DNA from: Mytilinidion resinicola
Lineage: Eukaryota > Ascomycota > Dothideomycetes > Mytilinidiales > Mytilinidiaceae
Direction: 5' to 3'
NCBI RefSeq assembly: GCF_010093595.1
Contig: NW_022985450.1
Span: 1,210,130-1,274,129 of the forward strand
DNA: 64,000 bases
Positions within the stretch are counted from its first letter, which is position 1. Each line of letters starts with the position of its first letter. The notes under the pieces are model-generated. The model was not told the DNA's origin. It saw nothing but the letters and a program-made list of their open reading frames with translations, and did not search any database. Below, piece by piece: positions 10,712 to 21,859 of this stretch. Position numbers and translations under genes: made by a program.

Positions 10712-12369
10712 GCGCTCGGTTTAGGAGTGTACGACCGGACTTGTGGGGAGTTTTGGAGGGAATGTAGGAGCCTAGAGCAACCCTACCTTCTCTGTTAAAA
10801 ATCGTATTATGCAGGCGAGGGCTTGCATATCTGCACACTGCCGCTCCTTCGCTGCCGTTATATCCCGATATAGTCCTTGTAGCATGCGCAGACCGTTGAC
10901 ATATCAAGTCCACGCACGTTGGTCAGCATCACCGATCAGACTAAGGTTTAAAGGGGCATCTCGGCAGCATGCACAGGCAGTGTAAGAACGGTTATCGCAC
11001 TACAACGCCTTCTATATACATCCTCAGAACGGTGACTTACGGAAGGCCCATTGGTTGACTCCGTAAGTGCATATCAAAAGCTGATATACGAGATTAGGAC
11101 CACTTACTGAGTGTGTCTAGTCAATTTGATAGCGGCTATGTGTCAACCTGAGCAATACGATTTCGATTGCGGACATAGGGCCGTGGGCGAGACAACGCCT
11201 TGCACCAGTGAGGCCCAAGGGGGTGTTTGTAGTGGCATCCAACCAGTACGTTACTTTGGTGCGAGGGATGGAAAATGCCCCGAATGCAGTTACCCTACTC
11301 TTTGAGTATGTCGCAGTATATCCTTCAAGAAGCTTTTCTAATGATGGAGTGGTAGGTTCAGGTTCAACATTTATGACAGAGGAATAGTTAAGAAAGAAGG
11401 GGTATATGTTATTGTCTAGGCAGCTTCACACAACGCGATTATGATGCCTTCATTCCGTAGCTAAGAATCAAACTGCCTCCATTCATGAGTCTTGGCAGTA
11501 TTCAACATCCTTCCACCACCTAACTGGCATTTGTTGTGCGGAAGTTTAGGGAGGTCCGCGCCGGCCCCAAGCATAGTTCTGTTTCACCATTTCTTGAAGA
11601 TTCGATGGGGGGTTTATTAACGTGATGACCCTACGCTTTCGTTAGAACCCTGATTCCATAGGCACGGGAACAGAAAAACTTACAGCCTGTCACCGTCTGA
11701 GGTTACTTTGTAGCATACGAAAATGATTTCTTTTTCCAGGTCGTAGTCGGTGACAGCACAGTCAATCAGAACGTGACATTTGGTAGGGCTTTGCTTATTT
11801 CCGAACCGTCCAGCCCATCGGATGTAGTCTTTCCCGTAGGTATAATTCCGTCCAAGAAGGGTTTGGCAAGCCAGATGCCCTATGTCGATAGGATCGTGAT
11901 TTGATCGGCATGAAACGAAAATTCGCTGCACCATAGCTGCGAGAGTGCAGCCAGGCGACTTTGTATCGTAGTTGTAGATGGCAGACGAGGCTGGATGTCG
12001 GTTTAACTTCTCATGGAGAGCGTTTCTTAATGCGTCTGTTGAAAATTCATAAGGGTTGGACAGAACACGAATACAAGACTCGCAGTGGCGGTGGTGGTAG
12101 GATGATGAAACAGCCTCGTTAATGTTCTCATCGGTATCGGTAAGTTATTGTTGCGCAACAGCTAGAAGGGATGTGCGATGTCCAAGAGCGAAGGGCTGGA
12201 GGGGAGTGGGAGCGAAGAGGAGACGCAGCCAGCCTTCCAGGAGGCTGCCCGGACTGAACCATGCCTATTTAAGCTTAGTGCGGGAGGATCATGAGAGCGG
12301 GGGGATGGTGAGAGTGGGAGAATCATGCAATCTGGCACACATCAGTTTTCTGCACAATCCTCTCTAAAA
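10712..12369. other. No recognisable gene
   Basis: Short frames only. A minus-strand frame at 11680-11934 (84 codons) and a plus-strand frame at 11111-11305 have no motif I recognise. No repeat or RNA gene was seen. Confidence 0.45.
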
Positions 12370-13180
12370 CGCCGTCTCTCGCGGTGGCTTGCCCACTGCT
12401 CGATGAATTGCGTTGAGTTCTTAGGCACTGATGACTGCGAGAACAGCGCTTGCAGAGTCTCGGGCGTCAAAGGAAGCGTTCGTGACGGACGCAATGTAGG
12501 GGTGAGGGGTAGGCGGAGGATATGGATGGGGCAGGGGATGGCGACGCGCGGGGGGAGGGGTTTGGCGGGGAGGACGGGGGTGGTCGGACATGGTCAAGGG
12601 TCGCTGGGTGGAATTAGGGAGGACGGGGCGATTTGCGCAGATGTACTGTGAGATGTCAGGGGATCCGACATAGACGTAGAAAACTCGAGAACTTACCAGT
12701 TGACAAAGTACACTCGATCTATAAAAGGCTTAGTGTATAGCGCCAGGTCAAGTATGTAATTGTGCACACTACTGTTCCAAGCGGCTTCGCTACAACCCTT
12801 TCTTTCGCACCGCGCGGCTAGCCACACAGCCTTTGCGCATTGTTGTGGAGTCGGAGAGGGGCCAGGCAGGTCGTCCGGATCAGCGTAGACGAAATCGTAG
12901 GCGTTGATGGCTCCAAGGGCGCCTGTTTTGATGCCTGCAATCTCATCCTTGGGAAACTGGTCAGCGTGGACTATCGAGCAAATAGGAAGACGAGTTAACC
13001 TCATATTCGTTGGATATGACGCGAATGCCCCGCGAAAGACGGCCGTCGATGTCCTTAAGCATACTCTTGAGCTCGTCCGGGATCTCTTCCCTCCGTTCGT
13101 GAAATTTGTTGCAGTTCAATGGGCTGCGGCGCCGATCTCTTGGCGTTGATTCTCTTCTGCCATTCTTGCCCGTGATCATC
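12370..13180 (-). pseudogene. Fungal PD-(D/E)XK nuclease-like gene, N-terminal part
   Basis: The minus strand encodes EIPDELKSMLKDIDGR, the helix that opens this fungal family, then after a probable intron (GTTAAC...CTGACCAG) FPKDEIAGIKTGALGAINAY and the family's WNxxVHxxxLDLAL block as AAWNSSVHNYILDLAL. A donor GTAAGT follows at the codon for the final Trp (12693 region), and the next exon begins with a TSAQIAPSSLIPP stretch but soon meets TGA. The catalytic Asp and ExK are not found downstream. The 5' end is cut 14 bp before repeat copy 3 at 13194. The family is expanded in many fungi with no established biological role. A truncated copy. Confidence 0.6.
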
Positions 13181-13193
13181 GTCCAAGGTCATC

Positions 13194-13450
13194 ACTCGGG
13201 TTGCAGCAACCTAGGATCAGCAACTCATACGGTTCACTAGGTATCCCTTACTCTCCCTTTCTCTTCCTTACGAAGTTGTGGTGCTTCCTTGCTGTCAAAG
13301 GAAGGGAGTGGCTTTCCTTGGCGCCTTCCTCGCTGCCGAGGCCTTGGCACCAAGGGAGCGCCCTAAGGGATAGTTCATCTCGTTCCTCTATATAGTCCGC
13401 CTTTACGGCATCTACAATACAACAAAGTTCACATCAATTTCAACCTGAGT
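13194..13450 (+). repeat. Diverged relative of the solo-LTR/MITE element, copy 3
   Basis: A 257-bp segment that starts ACTCGGGTTGCAGCAACCTAGG and ends CAACCTGAGT like the other copies. Its middle is different, with a TCTATATAGTCC TATA-like tract about 60 bp before the end. No 5-bp duplication is visible (TCATC against GATAT), so it is old, rearranged or chimeric. It abuts the truncated nuclease-like gene. Confidence 0.7.
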
Positions 13451-13676
13451 GATATAGGAACTTGACCAAAAACACGTACCTGCGTCTTAAAGGGCGCCAT
13501 CACCATACAGGACGGACGCTTGGCGCTGCACCAGAACCTCATCACGCTCCTGCAGATTCACCCGCTCCGATTTTGTGGCTGACGGCTTCCATAATCACCC
13601 CTTGTTTCTGGCAGCCAGTAACACGCCTCTATTCTCCCTTGTTTCTCTCCCTTTCTCCTCCTTACGGAGTTGCACA

Positions 13677-13800
13677 TCTCCCTTACGAAGTTGTGTTGCT
13701 CCCTTGCTGTCCCTTGCTGTCCCTTGCTTCCCTTGCTTCCCTTGCTTCCCTTGCTATCCCTTGCTTCCCTTGCTATCCCTTGCTGTCAAGGGAGTCTCGT
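13677..13800. repeat. Decamer tandem repeat
   Basis: About ten tandem units of CCCTTGCTTC with variants CCCTTGCTAT and CCCTTGCTGT, followed by a CTCTATATAGTCC tract. The whole block resembles the interior of copy 3 (13194-13450), so it may be a second, array-expanded LTR-like fragment. Confidence 0.8.
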
Positions 13801-13837
13801 TACTCTATATAGTCCCTCGTTACAACCTCGATACAAC

Positions 13838-14509
13838 TCATGCTTCCTTCACTGATTCTTTGCCCTTCCTACGCCAGCTGCCAGTTTCTCTTGGGAGGTA
13901 CGATCTTTCCCAGCTACCACAACTTGTATTACAGACAAAGAAAATATAAAGATTACAACCAAACTGTGAGGAGCTTTTGAATTGGAAATAGCGAACCATA
14001 TACTCACAATATGAATAGGCGAGAAAATCACGCCTATGCAAGGAAACGCAAACCGTCATCCCCCACGCCCGACAGTACCGGCCTTGAGAATTCCTGAAAT
14101 ACCGCGAGACCGACAAGACAGCAATCAACACACCAATGAACGAGACATCGACGTTCAAGACGCCGAAGGAACGCCGATTGACGAAGCAAAACAATGGATG
14201 ACGTTTCGTCCTAAACCCAATACAAGACTCCTCACGGTCGACATGCAGACTCCTCAATCCATGGAGCACCCTAAATACCCAGTCATCAGAGAAGGGATGG
14301 CGATAGAGGGACAAGATGAGAGGCACGATGGAGGTGACCACACGAATATGAACGGAGTTAGTAGCTACAAAAGCGGAGGTAGGAACGCGGGTAACGCGGA
14401 GGGTAAGGTTGAGGATGAAGATAAGAGACTGGAGCTCTAAGTTGGTCGCGAACGCCTGGGCTTCCAACACATGTGCCCGATATCCAACAATGATAGTTTT
14501 AGCACACAT
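13838..14509 (-). CDS. Unrecognised open frame
   Basis: A 223-codon minus-strand frame with hydrophobic stretches, antisense to a 134-codon hydrophilic plus-strand frame (14036-14440). Neither shows a known domain and at most one is real. The minus-strand protein is Arg- and Ser-rich with several potential membrane segments, a pattern often produced by antisense reading. Low confidence. Confidence 0.15.
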   Translation of the reverse strand: MCAKTIIVGYRAHVLEAQAFATNLELQSLIFILNLTLRVTRVPTSAFVATNSVHIRVVTSIVPLILSLYRHPFSDDWVFRVLHGLRSLHVDREESCIGFRTKRHPLFCFVNRRSFGVLNVDVSFIGVLIAVLSVSRYFRNSQGRYCRAWGMTVCVSLHRRDFLAYSYCEYMVRYFQFKSSSQFGCNLYIFFVCNTSCGSWERSYLPRETGSWRRKGKESVKEA

Positions 14510-15748
14510 GCAAACCTAGATGAACGACGTGATTCTGTCCACACCCTTTCCAAGCTTACCCTCCCCCCCCAATTTGGTATATAAGACACGGCATGTGCTT
14601 TTGTGCCAGTTTAGTCAGCCGGATGGCTAGAAATCACTCCAAGAAGAGATAGAACAAGGGTATCCCCTATTCCGGGCAGCTGCTCGTCCAATTTTCTCCC
14701 TGTACATGATAGATTCGCGGCAATGCTTTGACAGTTTCCCGGTGGAGGAAACGATGATGGAAGTGATGGGCAGCACAACGGACTAGTACAAGTTTATGAT
14801 TGCATCCATAAAGTGGTATGCCATCGTAGGCGCGCCGAAAGTGTATTGACACCAGAATCACACAGCGCAACTCGCGAACAGTGTTAAGCAATGGAGCTCA
14901 CGCGTCTTGTGCTGGCGTTACGCGACGACGGGCAGCGAGCTTCCGCGGCGGTGCATGCCGTTTCTATCGACGCGGGGAGAGGAATCGACATGAGTGTAAG
15001 AATTCTTCGATCGATCGATCGATCCACCCATCTTCCAATTCTCATCCGCGCTCCCTTCTCCGAAAAACCGTCACGTTAGACGAGGCGCTCAGCGACGATA
15101 ATAACATTTTTCAAGAGTTGTCGTATCCAGAGAAACGGCTAAACTTTTGTACTGTACTTGCCTCTTTCAACATCTCAAAGAACTTGAAGATATTTTTTTT
15201 TCCACCTAGGGTTTCCCAATGGCCTTGGCTATTCATCGGTTTTAATTGATTGTGGCGACTGTTGTAGATTTGAACCGTCTTAGATATTGTGCCCGTTCCT
15301 ATTTAGCGTCCGTGGCGACACGGGTATCCGAATGTGATCCTGAGAGCGCCGCTCTGGAGGTCGGTTTGGATGGCGTTAGAGAAACGAATGCCACTTTCTA
15401 GGAAATGAGGACCGGGTGCTCGCTCGACCAAAGCCCGTGGATTCTGGCACGGCATCTTCATTATCGAGCCTAGTCGGGCTTGCCTCCAAACTTTTATATA
15501 CGCAGGCAGCTGGCGCGTCATAGCGGGCGCCTTATCCGTTCACAGTTCGACAAGGCAGCTAGTGTTATGCACGTAACGCTGAAAAATTTCGATGGCCGGT
15601 TCTTTTATATCGCCTTCCCGTTGGGCACCAACGCTTGAGAGCAGCCATGTGGCTTATCGACTTATGAACACATATCCACTCGCTCCTTCGGCTCCACTTT
15701 GCTAGTCGCCTGTACCGCAGCCCAGTCAAGTCGCTCTACGTTTCAAAC
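14510..15748. other. No recognisable gene
   Basis: Only overlapping short frames. A (GATC)n run lies at about 15008-15024 and a T-rich run at 15191-15201. No feature is supported. Confidence 0.5.
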
Positions 15749-16108
15749 CTACGATTTGTTGCTGGGAAAAGTCACATCTACCGCGCCAGTAAATACCAAC
15801 TTTCCCATTCTCTCCTCTTCCTTTCTCCATTTGCTGGCTTTCATAGCCTCGAAAAGGTAGTCACCTAGCATGATCCTCATCGCTTCGACCGATCCCCTCT
15901 TTGCTCGAGAAATAGATTGCCCGAATGATGAGCATAGCCAGACCTCCAATTTGAAATCGCCTCCTATTTGACAAGGAAGACGCAAGCGCACGGTATCAGT
16001 AAGTTTTATTGATCCATCATCCTCTTCTCGATGTCTCATACGACTCGACTTTATACCTGTGAAGAGGAAGCTCCCAAGAATACTCTCTAGCTTCTCCACC
16101 TCAGCCAT
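15749..16108 (-). CDS. Hypothetical protein, 119 codons
   Basis: An open frame MAEVEKLESILGSFLF... of mixed charged character with a reasonable start. It has an internal near-repeat: LESILGSFLFTGIKSSRMRH near the N-terminus resembles MRIMLGDYLFEAMKASKWRK further on, each about 20 residues, which supports coding. It starts 39 bp downstream of the stop of the two-exon gene at 16148-16691 and may be its missing last exon. No function is assignable. Confidence 0.35.
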   Translation of the reverse strand: MAEVEKLESILGSFLFTGIKSSRMRHREEDDGSIKLTDTVRLRLPCQIGGDFKLEVWLCSSFGQSISRAKRGSVEAMRIMLGDYLFEAMKASKWRKEEERMGKLVFTGAVDVTFPSNKS

Positions 16109-16147
16109 CGCGGCTATCCAGCTCGTTTCAATGTCACTTCCCTCAAC

Positions 16148-16691
16148 TTAGCCGACATTTTGCCCCCCCGGGCTAGCCTCTTCGGTGGCTCCTTCTTGGT
16201 ATATGGGCTCACTTGACGGTTGGGAAGGGGATGAATCGAGACTCAATGCGTGTGTCGCCTGAAGATTGACAGCTGCCGGGGTTTCGGTGGTCTCGAAGGA
16301 TCTCGCCCGGATCGCGCGATTACGACCATATGAGGCATTGGACTGGCCTTCCTGGCCCGTTCCATTGCCCTTATTGACGCAGCTGAGCTGGTCTAACATA
16401 CTCAGATGACTGAGACACGAGGAAATCCAGGCATCTTGCTCCTCTGGCCCTGGAATGCTCTCTGCCGCAGAAAATATTGCACGCTCTGTAAGAGATGAGT
16501 ATTAAATTCGGTAAAAGAAGAACCAGCTTACCAAATTCAGCTACTACACGTTGCGTGGTGGTAAAGTTCGGATCGTTCGAGGAGTTTCTGGGTGCTCTCC
16601 TTAGCGAAGTATTCTCGAAGACTTCTTGGTCTTGTGTGTGATTTGGAGAATCGGCTGTCTCGTCCTGGGGATGACTATGCCCATCGCTCAT
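16148..16691 (-). CDS. Hypothetical protein, two exons
   Basis: Exon 1 (16533-16691) starts MSDGHSHPQDE and exon 2 (16148-16485) ends QEGATEEASPGGQNVG. The 47-bp intron (16486-16532) has GTAAGC and TTACAG and joins the exons in frame, giving about 165 residues. The protein is Ser/Gln/Glu-rich, probably disordered, with one amphipathic stretch (ERAIFSAAESI...ISSCLSHLSMLDQL). I recognise no family, but the clean splice argues it is or was a gene. Confidence 0.5.
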
Positions 16692-16699
16692 TGCAACCT

Positions 16700-18077
16700 C
16701 TGCAAGCGTTCCGTCCCTACCCTCTTAACGTACCGCTCTAGGCACTTCACACTCTACGGCGAACGATCAAATACTAGGATGTATGACTTTGTTATTCTCC
16801 TTGTTATCTGTAATTACATTGACTAAGCTATCAAGTACAGTGCCCTTCGTGTAAGACAGCAGATTTTGCGAAAAGGCGATCGCGCATAACAGGTAATAGC
16901 AGGGGCTTATCCCAAGCACTCCGTCGAGAAAGCGCTGTTGCCTTTGGGATCTATAAGATAATCCCTTTCTCGCCGCGATGTTCGATGGCATCTCCAACAT
17001 ACTTGGTTTGTAAACCTGTCAAATTTTCTTGAAACTTCAGTCGCCTTGACGTGTCCTTGATTTTTTTTCCAGCCAGCAGCACTTTCCTCTAACTTGATAT
17101 ATTTCGGCTTTTGCCGAGGCATGATTAAAAAGGATTTGAACTGGAAAGTCGAGCAGGGTGAGCTGCGCGTTGTGCAGGATGAGCCGGGCGTGGAGGGAGC
17201 GTTGAGAGCGAGCAGTAGAGCGAGCAGTAGAGCGAGCAGAACAGCGTGCAGTAGAGCGAGCAGAACAGCGTGCAGCGTGCAGTCAAGTACACAATGTGGC
17301 CTCCATGCGCGCCCCTGCTTGCCAAGTCCGGCGCTATCGTTTCTTTTCACTTCCGCAGCCTGCAAGAGGCTCGAAAGAGAAAGATTTAGACCGGATCCAT
17401 GCGACTTCGGTCAATCAATCTGCAAATCATGTAAGAAGGATTTGCTGAGCTTGATCCGGAGGAATTGTATGCACTCACATACGGAATCGATAGATTAACG
17501 CCAGACGCAAGCTCTCTGCTGCCTTATTGCAAAAATTTGAGCTTTTGCGTTGCCTTTATACATATATAAGTCAAACCCATAAGTTCGTTTACTTAAAGAT
17601 CCCCGGTTCCTCTCCATTACTTCCAACTATCTTCCGATACCCCTATACCTTCTGCAAACGCATCTCTGCATCCACAACATGTGTGAAGTCCTCGTTACAA
17701 AGACAAGATGGCAGAATTGCGAAAGATCAGTAAAGCACGTAAGCGAGGACAAGATCGAAAATCCACAGCATTCACCTCCCTGCGCTAGACCTTGGCCAGA
17801 AAGGGAGCAGGGACTCCGTACCAATCGTACGAGCAACTGCCCATACTGCTCTGCGCCTAGCAACGGCGCCCGAGTTGTTTGGTGAGGGCACTGATGGATT
17901 TTAGCGACGCTTTTGCTGACGAGATATAGATGCGGGTATTGAAGAATGGGTGCTTTACAGCTATGCGGATGTTTGATTTCGCTGAAAGTGGATCTGTTCG
18001 GGCTTAATTATAGGGAGATTTCATGTTTACTTAGCAATTTCGAGGGATTATATGGGATGAGTGAAAAATTGACGCCG
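16700..18077. other. No recognisable gene; short tandem repeat
   Basis: Overlapping chance frames. At about 17195-17285 there are imperfect tandem units of GAGCGAGCAGTA and AGCAGAACAGCGTGC, which produce artificial Leu/Tyr/Ser-repeat frames on the minus strand and Arg/Ser-repeat frames on the plus strand. Confidence 0.5.
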
Positions 18078-18850
18078 TTATACTTTATGTCTATCCTGCT
18101 CTAAAGCCACAAGTTGTGTCAAGCACTGAGCAACATCTTGATAAATTTGAAACCAGCATTTATGGATAATCCCCCCACCTAAAACGGCATCCGTGCTAGG
18201 GAACTCAGCACGCTCATAGCGTTTTCTAATCTCTTCGTCGTCATCAAAGCTGTCTAGCTCGGGATAAGGCTCCTATCTTATCATGATCTCGTGGAACGTG
18301 GAACCGAGGGCAAAGATATCCGACCTGTTTGAAATATTAGCGCTGTATGGGAATTTTGTCACTAACTTCCTACCTTTTGTTATCCTGACCAAAGGACGGG
18401 GAAGGTATGACTTAACGGGCTCCAGCGCAGAGCCGTTAATAATCGATAATCCAGTCAATGGATCCTCGACACGCCCCTGAAAATCTGAGAGATTAGCGTT
18501 GAGATTCCTATCTAGGAGAAGGTTATCTGTGGATATGTTACAATAGATGATGGACTTCGAGTGAGCATGCGTGATAGCTTCGGCCGTTTGTCGACACCAT
18601 ATAATTTTCTGCTTTGCTGAAATCGACTTCGCATTCAACTCCAGGAAGCGCTTCACATTTCCATTCGGCGCGGATTCCAGTCGAAGACCGTGCTCGTTGA
18701 GACCAAAGCACGTAAGAACCCTAGGATGGCAACCGAGGATGCTGTACGTCTTCTCTTTAGCAACGACATGTTCCTAACCTCTACCCTTGACGAGCGGGTA
18801 TTTGAGCACCGTGCTATCGTCCCGAAGGCCTATATAACAAGAGCTCCCGA
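18078..18850 (-). pseudogene. Fungal protein kinase-like gene, decayed
   Basis: The minus strand gives an N-lobe stretch STVLKYPLVKG, then TYSILGCHPRVLTCFGLNEHGL, the C-lobe AHSKSIIYCNISTDNLLLD, LSDFQG and DIFALGSTFHEIM, and the tail EPYPELDSFDDDEEI...GGGIIHKCW. This matches the fungal kinase group whose loop usually reads HCDISxxNxLLD with DFSG. Here the catalytic HCD is YCN. TAG codons interrupt the frame at 18774-18776 and 18273-18275, while coding character continues on both sides to a TAA at 18078-18080. Inactive by both residue loss and nonsense. Close relatives occur in expanded accessory families in fungi. Confidence 0.8.
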
Positions 18851-18895
18851 CCCAACAGGGTGCCTTCACGCCTTCAGGAGAGTGGTAACTGACGG

Positions 18896-19010
18896 TGGTG
18901 GAGAACATTGGCTAAGGGCGAATGGCGAACGGTGGAAAGCGAACGGCGGGGGCGAATGGCGCACGGCGAATGGCGCACGGCGAATGGCAAATGGCGAAGG
19001 GCTAAGGAAA
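18896..19010. repeat. Imperfect short tandem repeat
   Basis: Repeats of GGCGAATGGCGCAC and variants (GAACGG, AAATGG) across about 115 bp. No gene boundary is visible. It lies between the kinase relic and the duplicated 5' region at 19196. Confidence 0.75.
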
Positions 19011-19195
19011 TCTATAAGTTAAGCTTCCCAAAATTCATCCTGGTAAGTTGCATGATTGCACCAGATGGACTGAACGAGCACCTGATTGATTCATAGCTCT
19101 TCGACAAACCGCCCTCGGCCCCCGCCAGTGGCCTTTGCCAAGCTTCGTTCTCACCCTTATATCACGTGCAATGTGTCAGGGATTGAACTTGGGCG

Positions 19196-19453
19196 GTGAA
19201 TTCGACACCACACAAACGTCGCCTCCACCGTGCCATCATTTGATTCTTGTCGCCTCCAAGTCTTTTTTGCCCTGCCTTTTCGCCTTCCCCGATGCCATGA
19301 GTCCTCCCGCGCCTGGTTGGACGGCGCACTCCCCTCCCGTTGCGTCCCGCTGCGAAGCGCATACGCTCCGCCCTCGCTGAGATGAGTCTGCCGCCGAACG
19401 ATCCAGAAATATCAAGTTTTACCACCACTCCTACGACCTATCGCGCTGGCTAG
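19196..19453 (+). pseudogene. Duplicated 5' region of the nuclease-like gene
   Basis: About 210 bp here (from ACAAACGTCGCCTCC to ATGAGTCTGCCGCCGAACG) matches the reverse complement of 22440-22720, the promoter and first codons of the candidate nuclease-like gene at 21860-22460. The frame from the ATG at 19381 runs only about 23 codons to TAG at 19451-19453. It is a truncated extra copy of the 5' end of that family. Confidence 0.6.
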
Positions 19454-19459
19454 CACCTC

Positions 19460-20123
19460 CTCCGTGCCTGCTCTATCACCTCCTTCACTCCGCTCCCATC
19501 CCCGAAAGCACCTCTACTCTCACTACTCTCGTCACCATCACCAAATTGCCCTCTATGACAGTAGACGCCACCTCTATCCGTGGCTGGAAGCACCTCCTAT
19601 TCTTCCCTAACTTACCTCTAAGGTCGGTTTCTCATAGATCTCCGATTCAAAAGATCTCAGATGGTTGAAGACCTGATTCCCCTTGGGGCGCGTCCCCACG
19701 TATGTCTGAATGCAACCTCAAATATACTCAGCGATGAACAATCAAGCTCCTTCTTAAAGCTGTCTCAGGTTTCGAGATAAACCGGGAAGGGCACGAGATG
19801 GAGAAGGTTTCCACTTACTGTTAGCAAGTTTTGACACAGATCCTCTAGCTCCACACTTTTAGAAGAGGTAAGAGCCGATAATACACAATTCTAGACGGGA
19901 TGCAGATTCCTAGACCAAATAAGTAATTCTCGTAATTAAACACGTTAAGGGGTGGTAGAGGTCTTTGCTAGCTCGATATGTAGTCAACGTGAATTCGTCA
20001 TCGAACGACTCACACCTTGCGGCCTTCAGTATAATCTCCAGACCAAATCATGAGCGAGCTAGCGAAAAGCCGTGTAAGAGACGTACAAGTATATCCGAGA
20101 CCTCCAACATGTATGTTAGGGTT
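19460..20123. other. No recognisable gene
   Basis: CT-rich then AT-rich sequence with no supported frame. It may hold the decayed remainder of the 19.4 kb copy. Confidence 0.5.
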
Positions 20124-20830
20124 CTACCTAAAAGCCGCCGCGGCCTTCTTCTTGTAGATGCCAAGAACCTCGCGTCCAAACCACTCTAGATACACGGTCC
20201 GACCCCAATCTACGATGCAACACAGATTGGCATATAAACGACACATGCTAAGCCAACTATCCGTGCTCCCCAGCGTCACTTGGCCCATAACACTAAGCCT
20301 GAGCGTCCCCTCAGTGCCATTTGCATCCAGATCCGCTTCATCTATCGTCGCAACCACAGCATACAACCGCCAGTAATCGCCCTCGATCTCCATGGCCAGC
20401 GCCGGCATCCCAATATCTACTTCTTCGATCTCGCACTTAATGAACTCGGCGGCGACCCAAGCAGCCAGTTGGACCATCGGATCGGTGCCGCCATACGTGC
20501 GCTTAACCTCGATGCTGAGGAGCAGCGGGTTTTGGTGGATGAAGGTCGAGGCCTGGTTAATAGCCTTGGAAGGTTCGATAGTTTCCGCTTGCGCGGTGCA
20601 GAGGGCGGCTTTGGTTATATGGTGTAGCTGTAGGCCGATGGCGAGGTCGATCTTTTTGTCAAGATCTTTGAAACGGGTAGGCACGGGGATGACTAGCACG
20701 CGCAGCATTATTGGCTTGCTATCTAGGCAGCCCTCGCCGAGGATGATCATTAGGACACAACGACTAACAGTATCTGCCTCGACTGATAGGTGGCTATCAT
20801 GAGTCACATCAAGGCCGGTTTTGGGTTGTC
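20124..20830 (-). pseudogene. Fungal PD-(D/E)XK nuclease-like domain, catalytic half
   Basis: The open frame carries KKIDLAIGL (catalytic Asp) and, about 45 residues on, LLLSIEVKRTYGG (the ExK motif), followed by VQLAAWVAAEF, a GDYWRLYAVVAT strand, DSWLSMCRLYANLCCIVDW and TVYLEWFGREVLG. These are the ordered blocks of the C-terminal half of this fungal family. The open frame extends upstream to 21110, but that part is Pro/Ser/Arg-rich and does not look like the family. The N-terminal half that should precede it is found only at 21860-22460, about 1 kb away. Active-site residues are kept, but no complete gene can be assembled. Confidence 0.7.
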
Positions 20831-21110
20831 GGCGTCCAGGAATACGCCTTCCCCAGCGCCATGAGTCCCGCCACTCCCCAAACCTTGCAGAACGACGTCC
20901 CCCATCCCCCCTCTGTCCCGCGTGTGGTATATGCGATGGGCGGAAAGGTATAATGATGGGGAGTGTGCAAGGAGAGGTGCAGGGAGAGGGGAGATTGTAG
21001 CACATGAGAGGCCGTCGCAGCCAGGGAGGGCGAAGAAGCGCGCACATAAGGACTGGAGAGTCGCGAGGTGCGAAAAGCGATCGCGGCTGGAGAAGGCGAA
21101 GACGCGCCAA

Positions 21111-21859
21111 AGGAAGCTGAAGGTATCAAGGAGCGAGAGGAAGTTGTAGCGGGAGGCTGTAGGCTAAGGCGCAAATGAAAGTTGGGGAGGCTGTTAGAAG
21201 ACAGTGAGCCATGGAGGAAGAGAAGGGTATGAAAATGAATGATGGTAAGGTCATTGTGCAATGCGCATGCATGTGCGCGGTGTGGTAGAGATGAGTTCTG
21301 TTGGACAATAGAGGATGCGCGCGCAGAAGGGAGGGGTGAATGAGGGGGTTGCAATCAAGGAAGGCGAGTGCGGAGGGCAGTGACTTGCGAGAGCTGCACC
21401 AAAGACGAGAGCGAACACCCTGAGAACGAGCACCCCAACGATAATAAGATCCCTCCATCTAAATTAAGATTAATAGCTGATGTATTTCGTTACCTAGAGG
21501 ATGCAGAAGGGGTATAAATGGGCTGTGTGTCGTCATAATGAACGCGATAGAAGCGAAGCCCACCTCTTTCGTTCCCGAAGCTGCAAATTGACCCTCTTGG
21601 GCTTGAAGGACCCTACGCCAACTTCATCAGGGGGGCCTGAGAGAAAACTGGCCGGACAAGACAGATCGCTTGTGGGCTGTAATTTGTAAACAGGGCGGCG
21701 GCGGCACGTGACATGGCCGCACCCCTGCTATCCGCCGTCGCATTTTTGGGCCACCTCTCTTGCTCTTGCTCATCCTCAGATTTCAGATTGCATAGCTTTG
21801 GCGTGCGGCTCGATTTTCGCAGGTCTTAGGGCAATTCGTCGCACGTTGTGGTCTCGATG
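21111..21859. other. Insertion or decayed middle between nuclease-like halves
   Basis: Low-complexity Leu/Ser/Pro-rich frames on the minus strand and no family motifs. The sequence separates the two half-domains and contains no recognisable transposon ends. Confidence 0.4.

Noticed and set aside
17094..17498. Arg/Ser- and Leu/Tyr-repeat frames on both strands
   Set aside because: Generated by the short tandem repeat GAGCGAGCAGTA.
20830..21110. N-terminal extension of the nuclease-like frame
   Set aside because: Pro/Arg/Ser-rich, does not match the family and coincides with a GC-rich stretch open in several frames.
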